A stretch of 64,000 nucleotides of DNA from Sphingobium lactosutens (GTDB taxonomy: Bacteria; Pseudomonadota; Alphaproteobacteria; Sphingomonadales; Sphingomonadaceae). Below, one piece after another: positions 7,875 through 19,620 of this stretch. The stretch lies in assembly GCF_013393185.1 (NCBI RefSeq), contig NZ_QJQX01000013.1, forward strand, positions 1 to 64,000. Direction: 5' to 3'. The notes below the pieces were generated by a model, which searched no databases, had not been told where the DNA came from, and saw only the letters and a program-made list of their open reading frames with translations. The first letter of the stretch is position 1. Each line of letters opens with the position of its first letter. The position numbers and the translations under genes are program-made.

Positions 7875-10355
7875 ATGAGCGCCCCGCCGATCCCCCTCCC
7901 GATCCCCCTGCCGATCGACGCCGTCCTGCCCGACCTGCTGGCCGCGTTGCGGAAGGGGAGCAATGCCGTGCTGGTGGCGCCGCCGGGCGCGGGCAAGACG
8001 ACGGCGGTCGCCCCGGCGCTGCTGGACGAGCCATGGTGCACGGATCAGGTGCTGCTGCTGTCGCCGCGCCGGCTGGCGGCGCGGGCGGCGGCGGAGCGGA
8101 TCGCCGAGATGATGGGCGAGCAGCCGGGCGGCACGGTCGGTTATGCGACGCGGATGGACAGTAAGGTGAGCGGCAAGACGCGGCTGCTGGTGCTGACCGA
8201 GGGCATTTTCGTGCGGCGGATTCAGGATGATCCCGAACTGGCGGGTGTGTCGGCGGTGCTGTTCGACGAAGTGCATGAGCGCAGCCTGGACAGTGATTTC
8301 GGGCTGGCGCTGGCGTTGGACGCGCAAGGCGCGCTGCGGCCAGACCTGCGGATCGTGCCGATGTCGGCGACCCTGGACGGGGCGCGGTTCGCGACGCTGC
8401 TGGACGGGGCGCCCGTCATCGAGAGCGAGGGGCGTATCCAGCCGCTGGAACTGCGCCATGTCGGCCGCGCGTCGGAAAAGCGGATCGAGGACGAGATGGC
8501 GGCGACGATCCGCCGGGCGCTGACCGAGGAGGCGGAGGGCGACCTGCTCGCCTTCCTGCCCGGCGTGCGCGAGATCGAGCGGACGGCCGAGCGTATCGAG
8601 GGCGGCTCCTATGAGGTGCATATGCTGCACGGCTCGCTCGATCCGGGTGCGCAGCGGGCGGCGATCCGCCGGTCGCGCGAGGGGCGACGCAAGGTGATCC
8701 TCGCCACCTCGATCGCGGAAACCAGCCTGACCATCGACGGGGTGCGGATCGTGGTGGACAGCGGATTGGCGCGGCGGCCGCGCTACGACCGGGCAGCGGG
8801 CGTAACCCGGCTGGTGACGGAGCGCGCCAGCCAGGCGTCGGCGACCCAGCGCGCGGGCCGCGCCGCGCGCCAGCGGCCGGGCGTCGCCTATAGGCTGTGG
8901 GAAGCGGCGGCGAGCGCGGGGATGCCGCCCTTCGACCCGCCGGAGATATTGGAAAGCGACCTGTCGAGCCTGCTGCTCGATTGCGCGCTCTGGGGCGTGA
9001 GCGATCCGGGCGCGCTGCGCTGGCTGGACGTCCCGCCCGCCGCAGCGGTGGAGGAAGCGCGCAGGCGGCTGACCGTGCTGGAGGCGTTGGACGCCGATGG
9101 CCGCATCACCCCGCATGGCAAGACGCTGGCGAAGCTGCCGCTGTCGCCGAGGATCGCGCACATGCTGGTGCGCGCAGGAGAGATGGGGCTGGCGGAGGTC
9201 GCGGCCGAGGTCGCCGTGCTGCTGGGCGAGCGCGGCATTGGCGGGCAGGATACGGATCTCACCCTGCGGCGGCAGCGCTGGCGGCGCGAAAGCGGCAAGC
9301 GCGCGGATGCGGCGCGAGGGCTGGTAAAAAGGTGGGCGAAGCTGATCCCCGGCGCGCGGAGCGCGGCCTTTGGCGAGCATCAAGTCGGCCTCTGCCTCGC
9401 CCTCGCCTTTCCCGATCGCGTGGCGAAACGCCGCTCCGCCGATGGCGCGGACTGGGCGAGTGTCGGCGGGCGCGGGTTTCGGCTTGATCCGCTGTCGCCG
9501 CTGGCGCGGGAGCAGTGGCTGGCGGTGGGCGAGGTGCAGGGCAGCGCTGCCGGCGCGCGCATATTGTCCGCCGCGCCGATCGACGAGGGCGATGTAATCG
9601 CCCTGTTCGGTTCGCGGATCGCGGAGCATCGCACCGTGAAGTTCCGCCCTGTCAATGGCGGGATCGAAGCCCTGCGTGAGCGGCGGATCGGCGCGGTGCG
9701 GCTCTCCTCCGGATCGGACGACAGGCCCGACCCGGAAGCAGTAGTGGCGGCGCTGCTGGATGGCGTGCGGCAGGGCGGACTGTCGCTGCTGCCCTGGTCG
9801 GAGGCGGCGCAGTCGCTGCGGATGCGCGGGGAGTTTGCCGGCCTTGAGGCGCTATCTGACGCGGCGCTGATCGTGACGTTGGACGACTGGCTGCCTTCGC
9901 TGCTGGTGGGCAAGCGACGGCTGTCGGACATCGACCGCTCGCAACTATCGGGTGTGCTGGAGGGGTTGATCGGCTGGGACGGCAAGCAGCAGCTTGATCG
10001 GCTCGCGCCGCCCGATTTCCGGTCGCCCGCCGGCAGCAACCATGCGATCGACTATGCGGCTGAGGGCGGGCCGCGCGTCGAGCTGCGCGTGCAGGCGCTG
10101 TTCGGCCTGTCGGAGCATCCGACCGTGGGGAGCCAGCGCATCCCGCTGGTCCTGTCCCTCACCTCGCCCGCCGGGCGGCCTATTCAGACGACCCGCGACC
10201 TGCCCGGATTCTGGGCGGGCAACTGGCGCGACGTCGCCAAGGAAATGCGCGGCCGATACCCGCGCCATCCCTGGCCCGACGATCCCGCAAGCGCCAGCGC
10301 CACATTGCGGACCAAAAATGCGGACGCCAGAGGGCATGGCGCCCGCAATACTTGA
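7875..10355 (+). CDS. hrpB: ATP-dependent helicase HrpB
   Basis: An 826-aa DEAH-type helicase of the HrpB family, an RNA helicase-like protein whose precise role in most bacteria is unknown. Walker A is GAGKT (38-42), motif II is DEVH (131-134), and SAT (motif III) occurs in VPMSATLDG. A helicase C domain with AGRAARQRPG (motif VI), a helicase-associated HA2 region and the HrpB C-terminal domain follow. The start at 7875 was chosen because GAGAGGA lies just upstream. An in-frame extension to 7713 would overlap the divergent kinase gene and looks non-coding. Confidence 0.9.
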   Translation: MSAPPIPLPIPLPIDAVLPDLLAALRKGSNAVLVAPPGAGKTTAVAPALLDEPWCTDQVLLLSPRRLAARAAAERIAEMMGEQPGGTVGYATRMDSKVSGKTRLLVLTEGIFVRRIQDDPELAGVSAVLFDEVHERSLDSDFGLALALDAQGALRPDLRIVPMSATLDGARFATLLDGAPVIESEGRIQPLELRHVGRASEKRIEDEMAATIRRALTEEAEGDLLAFLPGVREIERTAERIEGGSYEVHMLHGSLDPGAQRAAIRRSREGRRKVILATSIAETSLTIDGVRIVVDSGLARRPRYDRAAGVTRLVTERASQASATQRAGRAARQRPGVAYRLWEAAASAGMPPFDPPEILESDLSSLLLDCALWGVSDPGALRWLDVPPAAAVEEARRRLTVLEALDADGRITPHGKTLAKLPLSPRIAHMLVRAGEMGLAEVAAEVAVLLGERGIGGQDTDLTLRRQRWRRESGKRADAARGLVKRWAKLIPGARSAAFGEHQVGLCLALAFPDRVAKRRSADGADWASVGGRGFRLDPLSPLAREQWLAVGEVQGSAAGARILSAAPIDEGDVIALFGSRIAEHRTVKFRPVNGGIEALRERRIGAVRLSSGSDDRPDPEAVVAALLDGVRQGGLSLLPWSEAAQSLRMRGEFAGLEALSDAALIVTLDDWLPSLLVGKRRLSDIDRSQLSGVLEGLIGWDGKQQLDRLAPPDFRSPAGSNHAIDYAAEGGPRVELRVQALFGLSEHPTVGSQRIPLVLSLTSPAGRPIQTTRDLPGFWAGNWRDVAKEMRGRYPRHPWPDDPASASATLRTKNADARGHGARNT

Positions 10356-10410
10356 CTTGGGCGTGACCGTTGGTGCAACGCACCATCACGAATTTACGGA
10401 GTCCTTCGCG

Positions 10411-10689
10411 ATGAACGCGCGCATCTATCAGATCCAGAAGAACGCCCTCCAGTCCGGCAAGGCGCTGACCCACAAATGGGTGCTGGAATATGCGCCCGCC
10501 GAAGCGAAGCAGGCCGACCCCCTGACCGGCTGGGCCGGCTCGGGCGACACGCAGCAGCAGCTGAAGCTGACCTTCCCCTCGCAGGAGGCCGCCGTCGCCT
10601 ATGCGGAAAAGAAGGGTGTCGCCTATACCGTCATCGCCACCCCGCCCAAGACACTGAAATTGCAGGCCTACGCCGACAATTTCCGCTGA
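10411..10689 (+). CDS. NADH dehydrogenase accessory subunit (NDUFS4-like)
   Basis: A 92-aa protein of the ETC complex I conserved-region family, the bacterial counterpart of the 18-kDa NDUFS4 subunit found in alphaproteobacteria and mitochondria. Family features are MNARIYQIQKNALQSGKALTHKWVLEY at the N-terminus, the GWAGSGDTQQQLKLTF segment, EAVAYAEKKGVAY and a C-terminal YADNFR. It stabilises the peripheral arm of respiratory complex I. It is coded apart from the main nuo operon, as usual in this group. A GGAG sequence 11 bases upstream supports the start. Confidence 0.87.
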   Translation: MNARIYQIQKNALQSGKALTHKWVLEYAPAEAKQADPLTGWAGSGDTQQQLKLTFPSQEAAVAYAEKKGVAYTVIATPPKTLKLQAYADNFR

Positions 10690-10887
10690 TCGGCCGCTAC
10701 CTGCTCCTGGCATTGCGGTTTAGCTGCGCTGGCATTCCGCCCCGAATCAACAGATAGTGCCATCTGATTAGAAATCGCTATGGTTGCACATTCGGGCCAG
10801 ATACTGCCCGATTGACGCCTTAATCGCTTGCCAAAGGGCGGTTTGAGGCGGCAGAGGCCGCGCTTTGACGGAAAGATTTTCACGATA

Positions 10888-11133
10888 ATGACCGATCGCA
10901 CCGAGATTTTCGACAGCGTTGCGGCGCAGATCGCCCCCTTCAACAAGAAGGGCGTCGAGCTGAGCGAAGCCACCACCTTCGCCGGCGACCTGGAGTGGGA
11001 CAGCCTGACGGTGATGGATTTCGTCGCGGCCATCGAGGATGAGTTCGACATCATCATCACCATGAACATGCAGGCTGAGATCGAGACGATCGGCCAGCTG
11101 GTCGACGCGGTCGCCAAGCTGAAGGCCGCCTGA
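10888..11133 (+). CDS. acyl carrier protein linked to serine palmitoyltransferase
   Basis: An 81-aa acyl carrier protein with the phosphopantetheine attachment serine S39 in EWDSLTVMDFVAAIEDEFDI. The gene lies directly before serine palmitoyltransferase. In Sphingomonas and Caulobacter a dedicated acyl carrier protein next to spt supplies the acyl group for sphingolipid synthesis, so that is its likely job rather than general fatty acid synthesis. The start at 10888 follows a GGAAAG sequence; an upstream in-frame ATG at 10828 is less likely because it adds a basic, poorly conserved extension. Confidence 0.88.
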   Translation: MTDRTEIFDSVAAQIAPFNKKGVELSEATTFAGDLEWDSLTVMDFVAAIEDEFDIIITMNMQAEIETIGQLVDAVAKLKAA

Positions 11134-11142
11134 TTTTATAAC

Positions 11143-11248
11143 TCCGTTCGTCCTGAGTAGCCGCGAAGCGGCGTATCGAAGGACGGGAGCGGGAAGACCC
11201 TTCGATACGGGCCTTCGACTTCGCTCAGTCCCTACTCAGGGCGAACGG
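11143..11248. repeat. dispersed inverted repeat between ACP and spt genes
   Basis: Outer arms CCGTTCGTCCTGAGTAG (11144-11160) and CTACTCAGGGCGAACGG (11231-11247) are near-perfect complements. Inner arms CGTATCGAAGG (11172-11182) and CCTTCGATACG (11199-11209) form a second stem, and CTTCGACTTCGCTCAG follows. The same building blocks recur at 38766-38825 and, degraded, near 5226-5250. The element is transcribed within the ACP-spt unit and may shape mRNA stability or partial termination. Confidence 0.75.
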
Positions 11249-11264
11249 CATAGGGATTCTTGTC

Positions 11265-12491
11265 ATGACCGACGCCGCCACCGAAACCCGCGACCTCTTC
11301 TCCAAGTTCGATCCGCTCATCAACGAGCGCGAGGCGCTGCTGGCGACGGGCGTGCGCGACCCTTACGCGATCGTCATGGACCAGGTGCTCTCGCCCACGC
11401 GCGCGATCATCAAGGGCAAGGAAACCATCCTGCTCGGCACCTATAATTATATGGGCATGACCTTCGATCCCGACGTGGTCGCGGCCGGCAAGCAGGCGCT
11501 GGACGAGTTCGGCGCGGGCACCACCGGTAGCCGCGTGCTGAACGGCACCTATCAGGGCCACAAGGAAGTTGAGGACGCGCTCAAGGAATTTTACGGCACG
11601 TCGGGCGCCATGGTCTTCTCCACCGGCTATCAGGCGAATCTGGGCATTATCTCCACTCTCGCGGGCAAGGGCGATTATGTCGTGCTGGACGCCGACAGCC
11701 ATGCGTCCATTTATGACGGCTGTGGCCTCGGCAATGCGGAGATCGTCCGCTTCCGCCACAACAGCGTCGAGGATCTGGACAAGCGCCTCGGCCGCCTGCC
11801 CGCCGAAGCGCTGAAGCTGGTGGTGCTGGAAGGCGTTTATTCGATGCTGGGCGACGTCGCGCCGCTGCCCGAAATGGTCGCCGCGATCCGCAAGCATCCC
11901 AACTGCATGATCCTGTGCGACGAAGCCCATGGCATGGGCTTTTTCGGTCCCAACGGTCGCGGCGCCTATGAGGAACAGGGCGTCGAGGGCGAGATCGACT
12001 TCGTGGTCGGCACCTTCTCCAAGTCGGTCGGCACGGTCGGCGGCTTCTGCGTATCGAACCATCCCAAGTTCGAAATCCTGCGCCTTGTGTGTCGCCCCTA
12101 CGTCTTCACCGCGTCGCTGCCGCCCAGCGTCGTCGCCACCGCCGCGACCAGCATACGCAAGCTGATGCATGCGGGCGAAAAGCGCGCGCACTTGTGGAAG
12201 AACAGCCAGCGGCTGCACAAGGGACTGAGCGACCTGGGCTTCAAGCTGGGCAGCGAGACGCCGCAGTCGGCGATCATTGCGGTCATCCTGACCGACCAGA
12301 TGCAAGCCGTCGCGATGTGGCAGACGCTGCTGGAGCTGGGCCTCTACGTCAACATGGCGCGCCCGCCGGCAACCCCGGCCGGCACCTTCCTGCTGCGCTG
12401 TTCGCTGTGCGCCGACCATAGCGATGAGCAGGTGACACAGATCATCGGCATGTTCGAGGCAGCAGGCAAGGCGACCGGCGCGATCGGTTGA
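11265..12491 (+). CDS. spt: serine palmitoyltransferase
   Basis: A 408-aa PLP enzyme of the alpha-oxoamine synthase family that condenses L-serine with an acyl thioester to 3-ketosphinganine, the first step of sphingolipid synthesis. Sphingomonads use sphingolipids in place of lipopolysaccharide. Key residues: H146 in DADSHASIYDG (stacks on PLP), D219 and H222 in CDEAHGMG, and the PLP lysine K253 in TFSKSVGTVGG. It is soluble and about the length of the known Sphingomonas enzyme. The preceding acyl carrier protein gene points to an acyl-ACP donor. Related KBL or AONS enzymes are less likely, given the ACP neighbour and the Sphingomonas-type N-terminus. Confidence 0.93.
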   Translation: MTDAATETRDLFSKFDPLINEREALLATGVRDPYAIVMDQVLSPTRAIIKGKETILLGTYNYMGMTFDPDVVAAGKQALDEFGAGTTGSRVLNGTYQGHKEVEDALKEFYGTSGAMVFSTGYQANLGIISTLAGKGDYVVLDADSHASIYDGCGLGNAEIVRFRHNSVEDLDKRLGRLPAEALKLVVLEGVYSMLGDVAPLPEMVAAIRKHPNCMILCDEAHGMGFFGPNGRGAYEEQGVEGEIDFVVGTFSKSVGTVGGFCVSNHPKFEILRLVCRPYVFTASLPPSVVATAATSIRKLMHAGEKRAHLWKNSQRLHKGLSDLGFKLGSETPQSAIIAVILTDQMQAVAMWQTLLELGLYVNMARPPATPAGTFLLRCSLCADHSDEQVTQIIGMFEAAGKATGAIG

Positions 12492-12615
12492 CATCGCGCC
12501 CTTACGCGCAGATTACGGTCGATCGAGCCTTAACCACGACGGAATGTTACTGGCCGATGGAACCTTTGATCTATCATATTCCGCCGTTAATCTTGTTCGT
12601 CTAGTGTAACGGTCG

Positions 12616-14607
<1,992 letters not shown>

Positions 14608-15466
14608 CCGCGCCGAGCAGCGGCCAGCGCCGCTGCCAGGGCTTGATCTCGATCTGCGTGCCGGCGTGGCGGTTGATCTTCCACGCGAGATAATCGATCC
14701 CGCCGGCATAGGTGAAGCTGGCCTTGGCCAGGCGGATCACCGACAGCCGTTTGCCGCGTTGCTGCAGGCGGCGCCACTGGGCAGGTCCATCCTGCGGCGC
14801 GGGCGGCAGGCCATCGGCCAGCGCGGCCTCGCCGAAGCGGCGATAGCGATCGGGATCGGCATCGACGATCGACAGCGAGCGCCCCTTCTTCTCCGCGCGC
14901 AGTTCCGCATTATAGGTCAGGGTGAAGCCGGTTTTCCACAGGGTGAGCGCATCGCCCTGCCCCTCCGCCATCGGCCGGGCGAGCGACAACAGGGTCGGCG
15001 CGGCCTGCGCCACAGCAGCAATGGCGCGCTGACGGGCGAGGTCGTCGGACGCCCAGAGCAGACGCGACGGCTGGGCGAAGCGCGCCCAGACCGACACATT
15101 GTCGGCGGCGACACTGTTCAGCCGGGCGAAATCGGCTTCGGACAGGACCGCATATTTGGCGATCAGGCCGCCATGTTCGAACGGGAAGACATTGGGCGGG
15201 ATCAGCCGGTTGGCGCGGGCCAGCCAGCTCTTGCCATAGGCGGCAGCATAGTCCGAAACGATCAGGTAGAAATCCAGCATCAGCCCGTCGAGATTCTTCT
15301 CCCGCAGGCACGAGCCGTAGAACAGCACGGCGCGGGCGGCATCAGGATATTTCGCCGCGAGCGCGCCGGCCATGGCGGCAGCGCGCGGATCGGCCGGCGC
15401 GGTGAGTTCGGCGGTGACGAGGGAAAGGAGTTTGGTAGGCATGGTATCGCTATATAGGACGTGCCC

Positions 15467-15500
15467 CTGTGAAAGCAGGAGCCCAGGGCTGCTTTCGCAG
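15467..15500. repeat. short inverted repeat between minus-strand genes
   Basis: CTGTGAAAGCAG (15467-15478) and CTGCTTTCGCAG (15489-15500) form a 12-base stem with one wobble around a 10-base loop. It lies between the DUF938 gene and the nucleotidyltransferase-like gene. It resembles small dispersed hairpins common in sphingomonad genomes and could process or partly end the transcript. Confidence 0.55.
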
Positions 15501-15515
15501 GAGCACGGCTTAGCT

Positions 15516-16172
15516 TCAATCCTGTCTGTGAAAAAGCAGCGACAGATTGTTTGCCGGCATCTCGACCAGCCGGTCGAACGCCAGCCCCTGCGCCTCGGCC
15601 GCTGCGATCACATGCTCCAGCCGCCGCAAGCCCCAATGCGGGTCGCGTGCCCTGAGCGAAGCGTCGAAGGCGAGGTTGCTGGGCGCGGTGTCCACGCCGT
15701 CTCGCAGATAGGGGCCGTAAAGATAGAGCAGGCCGCCGGGCGGCAATATGGCCCCTGCCCCTTTCAGCAAGCCAAGGGTCGCGTCCCATGGACTAATATG
15801 CACCATGTTGATGCAGAGGACCGCATCCGCCTGCGCGATCGGCCAGTCGGCGGCGGCGTCGAGCCGGATTGGCGGGCGGAGGTTGGGACGGTGCGCGTCG
15901 GCGCGCCATGCGGCGATCGAGGCCAGCGCGGCGGGATCGGGGTCGCTGGGCTGCCAGTCAAGATCGGGAAAGGCGTCCGCGAAATGGACGGCATGTTCGC
16001 CGCTGCCGCTCGCCACCTCCAGCACGAGACCGGCAGGTGGCAGCGCGTCGCGCAGCACCGTGGCGATGGCGTCGCGGTTGCGCATCGTCGCGGGGGCATA
16101 ACGCCTGAGATCAGGCCGCCCCGCCGAAACGGGGCCGGAACCGGGTTCCCACGGCTCCGGCCCGTTCGTCAT
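15516..16172 (-). CDS. DUF938 SAM-dependent methyltransferase-like protein
   Basis: A 218-aa protein of the DUF938 family with a class I methyltransferase fold. The glycine-rich SAM loop is VLEVASGSGEHAVHFA (about 50-65), followed by WQPSDPD as motif II and INMVHISPW near the active site. Its substrate is unknown in the family. Its ATG overlaps the stop of gcvPB as ATGA, so it is translated with the glycine cleavage genes. Glycine cleavage feeds one-carbon units, which makes a methyltransferase here suggestive but unproven. Confidence 0.82.
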   Translation of the reverse strand: MTNGPEPWEPGSGPVSAGRPDLRRYAPATMRNRDAIATVLRDALPPAGLVLEVASGSGEHAVHFADAFPDLDWQPSDPDPAALASIAAWRADAHRPNLRPPIRLDAAADWPIAQADAVLCINMVHISPWDATLGLLKGAGAILPPGGLLYLYGPYLRDGVDTAPSNLAFDASLRARDPHWGLRRLEHVIAAAEAQGLAFDRLVEMPANNLSLLFHRQD

Positions 16173-17740
16173 TCGGCGGCCTGCGCCAGCGCCGGTTCGG
16201 TCCAGGTGAGGACCGGCTTGCGCGCGGCCAGCGTCTCGTCGAGGCGGCGGCGCGGGGCGAAATAGGGTGCGCCCTTGAGCGCTTCGTCCCCAGCCTTGGC
16301 GCGGTTGGCCAGGCTGCGCAGCGCCAGGATGAACTGGTCGAGCGCAGCCTTGCTTTCCGTTTCGGTGGGTTCGACCAGCATCGCACCATGGACGACCAGC
16401 GGGAAATACATGGTCATCGGGTGGAAGCCTTCGTCGATCAGCCCCTTGGCGATGTCGAGCGTGGTGAAGCCGTCGGCCAGCCCCTTGTCGCTGAACAGCG
16501 CCTCATGCATGCACGGGCCGCTGCCGCCGAACGGCGCGTCGAGCACATCATCCAGGCTGCGCAGGACATAGTTGGCGTTGAGGACGGCGTCCTCCGCCAC
16601 CTGACGCAGACCGTCCGCGCCGTGGCTGAGGATATAGGTCAGCGCGCGGGTAAACATGCCCATCTGGCCATGGAAGGCGACCATGCGGCCGAAGCTGCTG
16701 GCATGATGCTCATCGGCGGTTTCTTCCTCGACCAGCGCGAAGCCGTCGCCCTGCTTTTCGACGAAGGGCAGCGGCGCGAAGGGCGTGAGCGCTTCGGACA
16801 GAACCACCGGACCCGAACCCGGACCACCGCCGCCATGGGGCGTCGAGAAGGTCTTGTGCAGGTTGATGTGCATCGCGTCGACACCCAGGTCCCCGGGACG
16901 GACCCGACCGACAATGGCGTTGAAGTTCGCGCCGTCGCAATAGACGAAGGCTCCGGCGGCATGGACCGCGTCGGAGATGGTCTTCATGTCGCGCTCGAAC
17001 AGGCCGCAGGTGTTGGGGTTGGTGATCATCACCGCCGCAACGTCCGGGCCGAGGCGCGCCTTGAGTGCTTCAAGGTCGACGCGGCCGTCCGGGGTCGCCG
17101 GGATATCCTCCACCTTGTAGCCGCAGAAGGCGGCGGTGGCGGGGTTGGTGCCATGTGCGCTTTCCGGCACGAGGATGACGCTGCGCGCGTCACCACGGGC
17201 TTCCAGCGCGGCGCGGATCGCCAGCAGGCCGCACAGTTCGCCATGAGCGCCGGCCTTGGGCGACATCGCGACCGAATGCATACCGGTCAGCGTCACCAGC
17301 CAGGCGGCCAGTTCATGGATCACCGCCAGCGCGCCCTGCACCGTCGATTGCGGCTGGAGCGGATGGATATCTGCGAAACCGGGCATCCGCGCGACCTTCT
17401 CGTTGAGGCGCGGGTTGTGCTTCATCGTGCAGCTGCCAAGCGGGAACAGGCCAAGGTCGATGGCGTAATTCTGGCGCGACAGCCGGGTATAATGGCGCAC
17501 CGTCTCCTGCTCCGACAGGCCGGGCAGGCCGATGCCGTCGGTGCGGGCGAGATTGCCGAGGCGGCTGGCGACCTTGGGCGCATCAGCGAAATCGACGCCG
17601 GTGGTGTCGGTCGAACCGATCTCGAAGATCAGCGCTTCCTCCAGCATCAGCGCGCGGTTGCCGGTCGCGGTCGCGGGGATGGTGTCGGCGTCGTTGACGG
17701 CCTGCGGCGCGGTGGGGCGGCCTTCCTTCAGCATGGTCAT
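16169..17740 (-). CDS. gcvPB: glycine dehydrogenase (decarboxylating) subunit 2
   Basis: A 523-aa PLP-dependent subunit of the glycine cleavage P-protein. With GcvPA it decarboxylates glycine and passes the aminomethyl group to lipoylated GcvH. The PLP lysine is K296 in [25 protein letters not shown] (103-110) and ESAHGTNPA are also P-protein motifs. The split two-subunit form is normal for many alphaproteobacteria. Its start overlaps the stop of gcvPA as ATGA and its stop overlaps the DUF938 start, so three genes are coupled. Control should come from the glycine riboswitch ahead of gcvT. Confidence 0.95.
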   Translation of the reverse strand: MTMLKEGRPTAPQAVNDADTIPATATGNRALMLEEALIFEIGSTDTTGVDFADAPKVASRLGNLARTDGIGLPGLSEQETVRHYTRLSRQNYAIDLGLFPLGSCTMKHNPRLNEKVARMPGFADIHPLQPQSTVQGALAVIHELAAWLVTLTGMHSVAMSPKAGAHGELCGLLAIRAALEARGDARSVILVPESAHGTNPATAAFCGYKVEDIPATPDGRVDLEALKARLGPDVAAVMITNPNTCGLFERDMKTISDAVHAAGAFVYCDGANFNAIVGRVRPGDLGVDAMHINLHKTFSTPHGGGGPGSGPVVLSEALTPFAPLPFVEKQGDGFALVEEETADEHHASSFGRMVAFHGQMGMFTRALTYILSHGADGLRQVAEDAVLNANYVLRSLDDVLDAPFGGSGPCMHEALFSDKGLADGFTTLDIAKGLIDEGFHPMTMYFPLVVHGAMLVEPTETESKAALDQFILALRSLANRAKAGDEALKGAPYFAPRRRLDETLAARKPVLTWTEPALAQAAE

Positions 17741-19095
17741 GCCAGTTCCTCCTCAAGCGCCTTGGCCAGGGTTTCGATATCCTCAGGCGTCACCGTCTCG
17801 GTAACGGCGACGACCAGACCATTGCCGATCTCCGGCGCGGTCGGGAACAGGCGGCCGAGCGAGACGCCTGCCAGCACGCCCTTGTCGGCGAGGGCGCGGA
17901 CGACGTCGCGCGCATCCTTCGACAGGATCAGCGTGAATTCGTTGAAGAAGCTGTCGTTGAGCAGCGTCACGCCCGGAACCTGCGCCAGACGGTCGGCGGC
18001 CTGCACGGCCAGGCCATGGTTCAGGACAGCCAGTTCGCGCAGCCCCTTTTCGCCGAGCAGCGTCATGTGGATGCTGAACGCCAGCGCACACAGGCCCGAA
18101 TTGGTGCAGATGTTCGACGTCGCCTTCTCGCGACGAATATGCTGCTCGCGGGTCGAGAGCGTCAGCACGAAGCCGCGCTTGCCCGAAGCATCAAGGGTTT
18201 CACCGCAAAGCCGGCCCGGCATCTGGCGGACATATTTCTGCTTGCAGGCGAAGAGGCCGAGATAGGGACCGCCGAACTGGAGGCCGACGCCGATCGACTG
18301 GCCTTCGCCCACGACGATATCTGCGCCCATATGGCCCGGCGCCTTGATCGCACCGAGCGCGACGGGTTCCGTCACCACCGCGACCAGCAGCGCGCCCACC
18401 GCGTGGGCGGCGTCGGCGAGCGGGGTCAGGTCAGCGATACGGCCGAGAATGTCGGGATATTGCACGACGACGCAGCTCGTATCCTTGTCGATGCTGGCGA
18501 TCAGCGCGTCGATGTCGGTCGCGGCGTCGAGGGTGGGGCTTTCATGCTCCAGTACGTCGCCGGTGAACTTCGCCATGGTGTTGGCGACCGAGACATAATG
18601 GGGGTGCAGGCCCGACGACAGCAGCGCCTTGCCACGCTTGGTGATGCGGCGGGCCATGCCGATCGCTTCCCAGCAGGCGGTCGAGCCGTCATACATGGAC
18701 GCGTTGGCGACGTCGCAACCCAGCAGGCGCGCCACCTGGGTCTGGAATTCGAACAGCACCTGCAACGTGCCCTGCGCGATTTCCGGCTGATAGGGCGTGT
18801 AGGCGGTCAGGAACTCGCCGCGCTGGATCAGATGATCGACGCTGGCGGGGACATGATGCTTGTACGCGCCGGCGCCGAGGAAGAAAGGCGCCTCCCCTGC
18901 CGACAGATTCTTGCGCGCGAGGGCCGCCATGTGGCGCTCGACCGCCAGTTCGCTGGCATGATCGGGCAATCCTTCAATCTGGCCGGAAAGCCGGGCTTCG
19001 GCGGGCACGTCCACGAACAGGTCGTCGATCGACGAAGCGCCGATGACGGACAGCATTTCCTGCCGGTCGGTGTCGGTAAGGGGTAGGTAGCGCAT
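17737..19095 (-). CDS. gcvPA: glycine dehydrogenase (decarboxylating) subunit 1
   Basis: A 452-aa partner subunit of the glycine cleavage P-protein, homologous to the PLP fold but without the catalytic lysine. Family signatures are [15 protein letters not shown] at the N-terminus, [35 protein letters not shown], and [14 protein letters not shown]. GcvPA and GcvPB form the active decarboxylase. It lies 46 bases after gcvH, with a short hairpin in the gap, and its stop overlaps gcvPB. Confidence 0.95.
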   Translation of the reverse strand: MRYLPLTDTDRQEMLSVIGASSIDDLFVDVPAEARLSGQIEGLPDHASELAVERHMAALARKNLSAGEAPFFLGAGAYKHHVPASVDHLIQRGEFLTAYTPYQPEIAQGTLQVLFEFQTQVARLLGCDVANASMYDGSTACWEAIGMARRITKRGKALLSSGLHPHYVSVANTMAKFTGDVLEHESPTLDAATDIDALIASIDKDTSCVVVQYPDILGRIADLTPLADAAHAVGALLVAVVTEPVALGAIKAPGHMGADIVVGEGQSIGVGLQFGGPYLGLFACKQKYVRQMPGRLCGETLDASGKRGFVLTLSTREQHIRREKATSNICTNSGLCALAFSIHMTLLGEKGLRELAVLNHGLAVQAADRLAQVPGVTLLNDSFFNEFTLILSKDARDVVRALADKGVLAGVSLGRLFPTAPEIGNGLVVAVTETVTPEDIETLAKALEEELA

Positions 19096-19141
19096 TTCAC
19101 ATATCTCCCCCCTCCCTTGAAAGGGAAGGGCTAGTTTTTGC

Positions 19142-19513
19142 TTAGAGGCTCGCCACGAACTTCTTGTAGGCGGCTTCGTTCATCAGGCCTTCCAGCTCGC
19201 TGGCATCGGCGATGCGCAGCTTGAAGAACCAGCCATCTTCCTCGGCGTCGCTGTTGACGAGGGCAGGCTCGTCTTCCAGCGCGCTGTTGCTCTCGACGAC
19301 TTCGCCCGAAATCGGGGCATAGACGTCGGACGCGGCCTTGACCGATTCCACCACAGCGGCGTCGTCGCCCTTTTCGAAGGTCGTGCCTTCGGCGGGCAGT
19401 TCCACGAACACGATGTCGCCCAGCTGTTCCTGCGCATAGTCGGTGATGCCGACGGTGGCGATGTCGCCCGCAACGTCGATCCATTCATGTTCGTCGGTAA
19501 AATAACGGCTCAT
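19142..19513 (-). CDS. gcvH: glycine cleavage system H protein
   Basis: A 123-aa lipoyl carrier of the glycine cleavage system. It shuttles the aminomethyl group from the P-protein to the T-protein and is reoxidised by the L-protein. The lipoylated lysine is K59 in [18 protein letters not shown]. Length and termini match the family. It is preceded by a 107-base gap after gcvT that carries two similar repeats at 19532-19592, so it may have extra control. Between gcvH and gcvPA lies a C-rich/G-rich hairpin. Confidence 0.95.
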   Translation of the reverse strand: MSRYFTDEHEWIDVAGDIATVGITDYAQEQLGDIVFVELPAEGTTFEKGDDAAVVESVKAASDVYAPISGEVVESNSALEDEPALVNSDAEEDGWFFKLRIADASELEGLMNEAAYKKFVASL

Positions 19514-19531
19514 CTAAATTCTCCCCTCGGA

Positions 19532-19592
19532 GTGATCTGCTTGAAAATCACGACTCAAATAAAACTCTGTGATTTGCTTGAAAATCATGACC
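19532..19592 (-). promoter_or_regulatory. tandem imperfect repeats upstream of gcvH
   Basis: Two 24-base copies start at 19532 and 19569 with 37-base spacing: GTGATCTGCTTGAAAATCAC.. and GTGATTTGCTTGAAAATCAT... Each has a GTGAT...ATCAC-type inverted symmetry. A small GACAAAAAGTC hairpin follows at 19593-19605. The arrangement suggests a dimeric regulator's operator or an RNA processing site in the gcvT-gcvH gap. Confidence 0.4.
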
Positions 19593-19620
19593 GACAAAAA
19601 GTCGGAAAGGATGAAAAAAC

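Noticed and set aside
7707..9629. 640-codon minus-strand frame opposite hrpB
   Set aside because: Arg/Pro/Gln-rich translation without motifs, opposite a conserved helicase.
16388..18265. 625-codon plus-strand frame opposite gcvPB/gcvPA
   Set aside because: Crosses two genes of the glycine cleavage system and has no recognisable protein.
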